Assembly: GCA_963832785.1 (NCBI GenBank)
Contig: CAWHVF010000004.1
Coordinates: 62,001-126,000, forward strand
From: CAWBRT01 sp963832785
GTDB lineage: Bacteria; Acidobacteriota; Terriglobia; Terriglobales; Acidobacteriaceae
Direction: 5' to 3'
DNA: 64,000 bases
Shown here one piece after another: positions 58,383 to 64,000 of this stretch. The notes beneath the pieces are model-generated. The model was given only the letters and a program-made list of their open reading frames with translations. It was not told where the DNA came from and ran no database searches. A program made the translations under genes and the position numbers. Within the stretch, counting starts at the first letter, position 1, and each line of letters opens with the position of its first letter.

Positions 58383-59738
58383 CTAGCGAGACTCGTATTC
58401 AGAGTCTGACAGTTGCAATACCTCGTCGAGGATCGAAATTGCCTCGTCTACTTCCTGCCTAGTAACCGTGAGTGGGGGGCAAAGCATTAGAACGTTAGCG
58501 TTACCACCCATTACGTAGAGACCCCGATCGAATGCCGCGTTGAGGACCCGCTGCTTGCTTGAGGCGCCATCGCCAGTTGTCCAGTCGTAAAGAGGGGCTT
58601 TGGTGGAACGGTTCCGGACTAGTTCGATACCTATAAAAAGCCCCTTCCCGCGCACGTCCCCGACCGACGGATGGTTTTCCATAAGAGCTTTGGCTCTTTC
58701 CAGCATGTACTTGCCAACCTGGCGCGAATTTTCAATTAACCTCTCGCTCTCGTAAACCGATATGACCGCGTTCCCGGCCGCAGCCGCTAAAGCATGCCCC
58801 GTGTAGGTATGTCCATGCACCCATGGGTGATTCTCGAAATAATCCGCGATTTCGGCGCTCATGATAGTTGCGCCGAGCGGCACATAGCCTGAGGTTATGC
58901 CCTTGGCGAGTGTCATAATGTCGGGTTCCAAGCTCCAGTGATTACAGGCGAACCACTCTCCGGTTCTCCCAAAGCCGGTCATCACTTCATCGGCGATGAG
59001 AAGAATACCGTACTTGCGCGTAATGCGCCGGAGTTCAGGCAGGTAATCTTCAGGTGGAACCAAGATGCCGTTTGAACCCGGTATAAGTTCAACGAGTACC
59101 GCAGCGATTTGGTTAGCCCCTTCGTAGCGGATAATGTCCTCAATCTGCTTACCGGAGCAAACGGCGCAAGGTTCCCCGGGCCGACAGTCCAGGCAGCGGT
59201 AGGGGTCTGGAGCCGGCACGTGGATCACTTCAGGCAGAGTGGGGCTAAACTGCCAACTTCTCTGATCCGACGAAAAGGCCATACCACCATAGGTCGACCC
59301 GTGATATTCACGGTAACGCGCAATGATTTTCCGTCGGCCTGTGAAGGCCTTGGCGGCCATCGTTGCCGCCTCGACGGCATCGGCGCCGCCGGTTGAGAAA
59401 AAGGTCTTTTTCAGCGAACCGGGCGTGATTTCCGACAGCTTCTTGGCAAGTTGCGCACGAGGAGCGTTGGCAAAGGTCGGTGCGGCGGCCGGCAGGACCT
59501 TCAGTTGCTCTTCAATAGCACGTAGAACGACTGGATGGCAATGACCCACATTCATGAAGACCATTTGCGCGCTGAAGTCGAGCACCTCCTTACCACTAAG
59601 CCAGAATCGAGTGCCCTGCGCTCTCTCGGCGACGCGTGGAATTACAGCGCTCTGTTTTGGCGTCCACGGATAAAGGACATGATCGCGATCAATACGAGCT
59701 ATTTGCTGAACATCGGTTTGAACACTAACAACACCCAC
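58383..59738 (-). CDS. Class III pyridoxal-phosphate aminotransferase (omega-amino acid type)
   Basis: This 451-residue protein has FFSTGGADAVEAATMAAKAF near residue 112, LLIADEVMTGFGRTGEWFAC near 250 and the PLP lysine in TLAKGITSGYVPLGA near 283. It is a fold-type I, class III aminotransferase of the beta-alanine/GABA/adipate semialdehyde group. An unusual CLDCRPGEPCAVC cysteine group near residue 185 could bind metal. The start is GTG 59738 with GAGGAGGAG just upstream. It is the first gene of an aminotransferase-MFS-deacylase operon, and a MocR-type regulator lies upstream on the same strand. MocR proteins such as GabR control just this kind of aminotransferase. Confidence 0.93.
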   Translation of the reverse strand: MGVVSVQTDVQQIARIDRDHVLYPWTPKQSAVIPRVAERAQGTRFWLSGKEVLDFSAQMVFMNVGHCHPVVLRAIEEQLKVLPAAAPTFANAPRAQLAKKLSEITPGSLKKTFFSTGGADAVEAATMAAKAFTGRRKIIARYREYHGSTYGGMAFSSDQRSWQFSPTLPEVIHVPAPDPYRCLDCRPGEPCAVCSGKQIEDIIRYEGANQIAAVLVELIPGSNGILVPPEDYLPELRRITRKYGILLIADEVMTGFGRTGEWFACNHWSLEPDIMTLAKGITSGYVPLGATIMSAEIADYFENHPWVHGHTYTGHALAAAAGNAVISVYESERLIENSRQVGKYMLERAKALMENHPSVGDVRGKGLFIGIELVRNRSTKAPLYDWTTGDGASSKQRVLNAAFDRGLYVMGGNANVLMLCPPLTVTRQEVDEAISILDEVLQLSDSEYESR

Positions 59739-59880
59739 GTTCTCCTCCTCTGGTAATCTTCTGCCTGAGTGACACGCTAATTTAGACTGGGTTTTCCGCC
59801 AGGGAAAGGTCCACTTTCAGCTAAATGGAGGAACCACTTTCGGGTGGAAAACCAAGCCACGAACGCAGAAACAGCAGCAT

Positions 59881-61449
59881 TCACTTGTGCTTCGCGTTCG
59901 CCAGCGGCCCGGACCGCAGAGAGGCCTCGATCACCATTGATAACCTATCGAAAGCTGGACAAACCTGTTCGATGGGTACGCATCCGTATCCTAGCAGCAA
60001 CCCAGGTCGCGCTGCGCGAGGTTTGTTGTAAAAACTTGTAAGCGGTCGAACAATAATGCCCTGCTGTAATGCCGCGATGGCAACTTGCCGATCGTCTGTG
60101 CCCTCCGGCAGTCCAATCACCAGATGCAGGCCCGCATTATCCCCCATAACCGGCAGATATTTGCCAAATCGTTCGGCAATCGCTTGTATGAGGGTACTGC
60201 GCCGCTGTTCATAAAGAGTCCGCAGGCGGCGAATATGCGAGTTTAGATAACCTTCATTTATAAATTCAGCCAGAACGGCCTGTTGCGTCAATTGACCTTC
60301 GCGGTAAAGTTCCGCGGCTCCGCGAGCGAACTCTCCCGCCATCTCGGGAGGCGCTACCAAATACCCGACGCGCAGCCCGGGAAACAGTGTCTTGCTAAAG
60401 CTGCCAGTGTAAATCACACGTCCTTCCGTATCCAGGCCCTGAAGCGAGGGAAGTGGTCGACTGCCGTATCGGAATTCGCTATCATAATCGTCCTCAATAA
60501 TCCAGCAGTGATTCTTGTGCGCATAATTGAGCAACGTACGGCGGCGCGTGAGGCTCATCACCATGCCCAAAGGATACTGATGAGATGGCGTAACGAAGAT
60601 AAGGCGTGGTGCCCGCCCGCGGTTAGCTTTCGACAGGTTTAGGCCTTCATTATCAACAGGGATAGGAACCAGCGTGAGGCCCAGTGAATAGAGCACATTT
60701 CGCGCTCCCCAATAACATGGATCCTCTACCCAAACATAATCATTTGGATCGCTTAGCAGCCGCACAGCTAGATCAAGTGCCTGATGGATGCCGGTGGTGA
60801 TAATGACCTGATCTGGACTGCAGTTTACAGAGCGCGCTACCCGAAGATACTCTGTCACAGCGCGCCGCAGGGGCCGATAACCGCCGGGTGGCGCATAGGT
60901 CATGAGTCGTGGCCGGGGCTGGCTCCAAATGCCGGACTCTATGCGGTTCCAGATCTTAACAGGAAATTCCAGAATGTCGGGTACTCCAGGCAGGAAAGCA
61001 CCCCATTCATACTCACCGGCCCACCCCGCCATTCGGAGCAGCTTCTTGCCCCGTTTAGAGAGGTTCCTCCGTTGCTCCTCCCCGCCCGGCGTGACACGGC
61101 CTCCTCGCGGGGCTCCGTCGATGCGGTCCGGAGTGGTGTCGGCGACGTAGGTGCCGCTACCGACGGACGGCTGAACGTAGCATTCAGCGTTTAATTGATC
61201 ATAGGCTTGGATGATGGTATTTCGGGAAAGTCCGAGTTCCTTGGCCAGCGTCCGCGAGGAAGGTAGCTTGGTTTCAGCGGCAAGCCGACCGGAAACGATT
61301 GCCGTCTGCAATAGCCGGTATATTTGGTGGTTGAGGGGTTCGTCCCGTCTTTTCTCCAAGTGTTGGAGAAGCCAGTCAGAAAGAAGAAGCGATCGCACAG
61401 CTACATCTCCCTGCCAGCGAGCACTGCCGTGCGCGTCCAGCCGTCCCAC
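59881..61449 (-). CDS. MocR/GabR-type regulator (GntR helix-turn-helix fused to aminotransferase fold)
   Basis: This 522-residue protein has a GntR winged helix at about 35-105 (PLNHQIYRLLQTAIVSGRLA, LPSSRTLAKELGLSRNTIIQ, then AYDQLNAECYVQPSVGSGTYV), a linker, then a fold-type I aminotransferase domain with the PLP lysine in YTGSFSKTLFPGLRVGYL near 350. GabR of this build senses GABA with PLP and activates gabT. Here the next gene on the strand is a class III aminotransferase. The first start is GTG 61449; about 15 residues precede a second GTG. The 59739-59880 gap presumably holds the aminotransferase promoter, but I see no clear boxes. Confidence 0.92.
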   Translation of the reverse strand: MGRLDAHGSARWQGDVAVRSLLLSDWLLQHLEKRRDEPLNHQIYRLLQTAIVSGRLAAETKLPSSRTLAKELGLSRNTIIQAYDQLNAECYVQPSVGSGTYVADTTPDRIDGAPRGGRVTPGGEEQRRNLSKRGKKLLRMAGWAGEYEWGAFLPGVPDILEFPVKIWNRIESGIWSQPRPRLMTYAPPGGYRPLRRAVTEYLRVARSVNCSPDQVIITTGIHQALDLAVRLLSDPNDYVWVEDPCYWGARNVLYSLGLTLVPIPVDNEGLNLSKANRGRAPRLIFVTPSHQYPLGMVMSLTRRRTLLNYAHKNHCWIIEDDYDSEFRYGSRPLPSLQGLDTEGRVIYTGSFSKTLFPGLRVGYLVAPPEMAGEFARGAAELYREGQLTQQAVLAEFINEGYLNSHIRRLRTLYEQRRSTLIQAIAERFGKYLPVMGDNAGLHLVIGLPEGTDDRQVAIAALQQGIIVRPLTSFYNKPRAARPGLLLGYGCVPIEQVCPAFDRLSMVIEASLRSGPLANAKHK

Positions 61450-61675
61450 TTACTAGCCATCTCTGTTCACTGCCGCGAAAGGCTACGCCTTTCACCAACC
61501 ATTATGATTGTGAGATTCGACGATGGCACGAAAGATTAGCTCACTAACGCTCTCAAGTCAAGGGAACAAAGGAGAAATAAGCAATAGCGAGGCAGCCCAA
61601 AATGCTGGCCTACGGGAGTAAACGGGTTACGCTAACTGCTTTCACAGGAACAGGATTTCTGCCGCTCAGAGCAGG

Positions 61676-62452
61676 GTGAGTATGGGTAGCCAGTGCATCA
61701 TTCTGCCAAGCTCAGACCGAGCGCTTGGCTTGGCGATTATAGATGACGACCATTATGTGTTGAATGGCAACAAAATCTTTATTACTAATGGCGGTTCTGC
61801 TGAAATCTATGTTGTTTTTGCAATGACTGACCAGACTTTAGGAGTGAAAGGAATATCCGCATTTATTTTGGAAAAAGGGATGCCGGGCTTTAGTTTTGGC
61901 AGGAAAGAGCATAAACTTGGGATTCACAGTTCACAAACACAGGAATTGGTGTTCCAGGACGTAATAGTGACAAAAGAAAACCTCCTTAGGAAAGAAGGAG
62001 GAGGATTTAAGATTGCCATGACTGCTCTCGATGGCGGCCGGATTGGTGTCGCCGCCCAAGCCCTCGGCATCGCGCAGACGGCCCTTGATCATGCAGTCCA
62101 CTACGCCAAGGAACGGAAGCAATTCGGCAAGCTTATTGCAAGCAACCAGGCAATCGCCTTTATGCTGGCGGACATGGCAACGGAATTGGATGCTGCCCGA
62201 CTGCTCACTTATCGCGCTGCCTGGCTTAAACAGGCGGGCAAACCGTACAGCAAGGAAGCGGCTATGGCCAAAATGTACGCTTCGGATGTGGCTATGAAGA
62301 TCACGACCGATGCAGTCCAGATTTTTGGAGGTTACGGCTATATCCGGGAATATCCGGTGGAGCGCCTCATGCGCAACGCCAAGATTACGCAACTTTATGA
62401 AGGAACGAACCAAGTGCAGCGCATGGTAATCTCAGGCGCGATGCTGCGATAG
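61676..62452 (+). pseudogene. Acyl-CoA dehydrogenase lacking about 120 N-terminal residues
   Basis: The 258-residue frame covers the middle and C-terminal domains: YVLNGNKIFITNGGSAEIYV near residue 27, ALDGGRIGVAAQALGIAQTA near 118, ERKQFGKLIASNQAIAFMLA and QIFGGYGYIREYPVERLMRN with the catalytic-type glutamate region, ending LYEGTNQVQRMVISGAMLR. Family members have about 380 residues. Upstream, 61600-61680 shows only a decayed remnant (TGTGFLPLRAG then a stop) where the TEPGAGSD motif should be. Base composition changes sharply near 62010, AT-rich before and GC-rich after, which suggests a recombinant gene. It precedes the dehydratase gene. Confidence 0.8.
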
Positions 62453-62619
62453 ACAATAGGCTTGGATTGGATGTAAGCCGCTGGTTCCCCAGGTCCATAC
62501 AGTCACTATTGATATAGCGTTGAGGTGATTTCTTAGTCGCGGCAATATTGAAAATGTGCGACAGGGCAACGATAGTGAGAGTTTTATGGCCTCGGTAAAG
62601 ATGTCTATTGGAGGGGTGC

Positions 62620-64000
62620 ATGCCGGTTGATGCCCACAACAAATGTGAAGTCTGCGAAACCGCGCGAAACCGCCAGAGTACTCTGAAAACTCCGGAGCAG
62701 TATGAAGAAGACTTGCGAAAGCTTAAGCTCAAGGTCTACGTCCAGGGGGAGCCAGTAAATTGCCCGGTTGATCATCCGATCATCCGGCCATCAATGAATT
62801 CTGTCAAAATGACCTACGCGCTGGCACTAGATTCCCGATACGAAGATCTGATGACAGCAACGTCCCACCTTACAGGTAAAAAGGTTAGTCGCTTTTGCCA
62901 TTTGCACCGTAGCACTCAGGATCTGATCAACAAGGTCAAGATGCAGCGTTTACTGGGGCAGAAAACAGCAGCATGCTTTCAGCGTTGCGTCGGAATGGAT
63001 GCCATCAATGCAGTCGACACCGTAACGTATGAGATGGACCGGAAGCTTGGGACCAGCTACCATCAGCGCTTCGAAAAGTTTCTGTTGAGAATGCAGGAAG
63101 AGGACTGGACAGTTGATGGCGCAATGACCGATGTGAAGGGTGACCGCAGCCTTTCACCAGCTAAGCAACCCGATCCGGACATGTTCTTGCATATTGTCGA
63201 CAAGCGGAAAGACGGTATTGTCGTTCGTGGCGCGAAAGCTCACCAGACTGGCGCTCTGAACTCGCACTGCATCTTAGTCATGCCCACCATTACCATGGCC
63301 CGTGAAGATGCGGATTACGCCGTATCCTTCTGCGCGCCAGCCGACGCTGAGGGCATTATATATGTATACGGCCGTCAATCTTGTGACACCCGCAAATTAG
63401 AAGGCGGTTCAATTGACGTAGGCAACAAGAACTTTGGCGGCCACGAAGCTCTAATGATCTTCAATAATGTATTTATTCCGTGGGAGCAGGTGTTCATGTG
63501 CGGGGAGTACGAATTCAGCGGCCCACTTGTCGAACGCTTTGCTGGCTATCACCGCCAGAGCTATGGTGGCTGTAAAGTCGGGGTCGGTGATGTCCTAATT
63601 GGTGCAGCAGCCCTCGCTGCTGACTACAACGGAGCTGCAAAGGCCTCGCATATCAAAGACAAACTGATTGAGATGATGCACCTAAACGAGACCTTGTATG
63701 CTTGTGGCATTTCCTGTTCGGCGGAGGGCTCCCAGATGCCTTCCGGTACCTACCAGATTAACCTGCTACTGGCAAATGTGTGCAAGCAAAACGTGACGCG
63801 CTTTCCGTACGAGATCGCCAGACTGGCTGAAGACATCGCTGGTGGCCTGATGGTCACGATGCCCTCTGAACGGGATCTGCACAATCCGGAAATCGGAGAT
63901 CTGATTAAGAAATATCTCCGCGGCATAGCATCGGTTCCGACCGAGTACCGCATGCGAATATTAAGACTAATCGAGAATATCACGCTTGGGACCGCGGCTG
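62620..64000 (+). CDS. abfD: 4-hydroxybutyryl-CoA dehydratase/vinylacetyl-CoA isomerase (right end cut by window)
   Basis: About 460 residues are present and open to the window edge; the family has about 490. The four [4Fe-4S] ligands of the clostridial enzyme are visible: two cysteines in ACFQRCVGMDA near 122-126, then the histidine and cysteine of YHRQSYGGCKVG near 315-322. FAD-binding regions follow the acyl-CoA dehydrogenase-like fold (GAMTDVKGDRS, IVVRGAKAHQTGA). The enzyme dehydrates 4-hydroxybutyryl-CoA to crotonyl-CoA in GABA and succinate fermentation. GGAGG stands five bases before ATG 62620. An N-terminal extension of about 23 residues with CEVC is unusual for the family. Confidence 0.93.
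   Translation, partial: MPVDAHNKCEVCETARNRQSTLKTPEQYEEDLRKLKLKVYVQGEPVNCPVDHPIIRPSMNSVKMTYALALDSRYEDLMTATSHLTGKKVSRFCHLHRSTQDLINKVKMQRLLGQKTAACFQRCVGMDAINAVDTVTYEMDRKLGTSYHQRFEKFLLRMQEEDWTVDGAMTDVKGDRSLSPAKQPDPDMFLHIVDKRKDGIVVRGAKAHQTGALNSHCILVMPTITMAREDADYAVSFCAPADAEGIIYVYGRQSCDTRKLEGGSIDVGNKNFGGHEALMIFNNVFIPWEQVFMCGEYEFSGPLVERFAGYHRQSYGGCKVGVGDVLIGAAALAADYNGAAKASHIKDKLIEMMHLNETLYACGISCSAEGSQMPSGTYQINLLLANVCKQNVTRFPYEIARLAEDIAGGLMVTMPSERDLHNPEIGDLIKKYLRGIASVPTEYRMRILRLIENITLGTAA

Overview
The window looks like part of a chromosome of an uncultivated, anaerobic or microaerophilic bacterium of moderately high GC. Hints towards Acidobacteriota are the GGGCTTTAG/CTAAAGCCC palindromic repeat at 19122-19176, the 40-residue TPR array with a CHAT domain, and the mix of sugar-acid and acyl-CoA genes. 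I cannot confirm the phylum from sequence alone; Desulfobacterota or another anaerobic lineage remains possible.

Layout. (1) 1-4365, plus strand: end of an HdrA-type subunit, then MvhD, MvhG, MvhA, a hydrogenase maturation protease and a ferredoxin, i.e. a group 3c [NiFe]-hydrogenase/heterodisulfide-reductase-like module. (2) 4366-10898, plus strand: a zinc alcohol dehydrogenase, a cupin, then a sugar operon (polyol-type dehydrogenase, split transketolase N and C halves, sugar-binding lipoprotein or periplasmic protein) closed by a strong RNA stem-loop. (3) 11218-13580: a methyltransferase, a metallophosphoesterase and a PAS-domain relic. (4) 13577-27919, minus strand: an unusually well equipped gas vesicle cluster. 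It has three GvpA-family genes, GvpK, GvpG, GvpN, GvpH/Hsp20, three GvpF/L genes, a tandem ArsA-type ATPase, a CDC48-type AAA ATPase, a PAS histidine kinase, a receiver protein, an NtrC-type sigma-54 activator and three small or unknown proteins. A plausible -24/-12 promoter lies just before gvpA and a weaker one before the whole cluster. (5) 28422-33341: a KdgT permease, a nonsense-interrupted dehydrogenase and a TPP enzyme under a divergent IclR regulator, with two 17-bp operators 21 bp apart. (6) 33494-36973: a secreted or anchored TPR-CHAT protein.

(7) 37366-49480 is a region of gene decay. A frameshifted enolase-superfamily gene, an N-terminally decayed MFS gene, an etfB/acyl-CoA-dehydrogenase deletion junction and a 540-bp mosaic of mgsA, pstA and dihydrolipoyl acyltransferase pieces lie among intact genes (Ldh-type dehydrogenase, amidohydrolase, SDR, MaoC, an OlsF-like acyltransferase fusion, quinone oxidoreductase). 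(8) 49683-64000: small-molecule catabolism. It holds MFS carriers, a flavoprotein next to a PreA-like iron-sulfur flavoenzyme, an SDR, an M20 deacylase, a class III aminotransferase, a MocR regulator, a truncated acyl-CoA dehydrogenase and a 4-hydroxybutyryl-CoA dehydratase running off the right edge.

How it fits together: the Hdr/Mvh module and the 4-hydroxybutyryl-CoA dehydratase point to anaerobic electron handling and amino/hydroxy-acid fermentation. The gas vesicle cluster points to regulated buoyancy, with its own sigma-54 control circuit written into the operon. The most rewarding region is 13.5-28.2 kb; the most peculiar is the graveyard at 45.1-48.3 kb.
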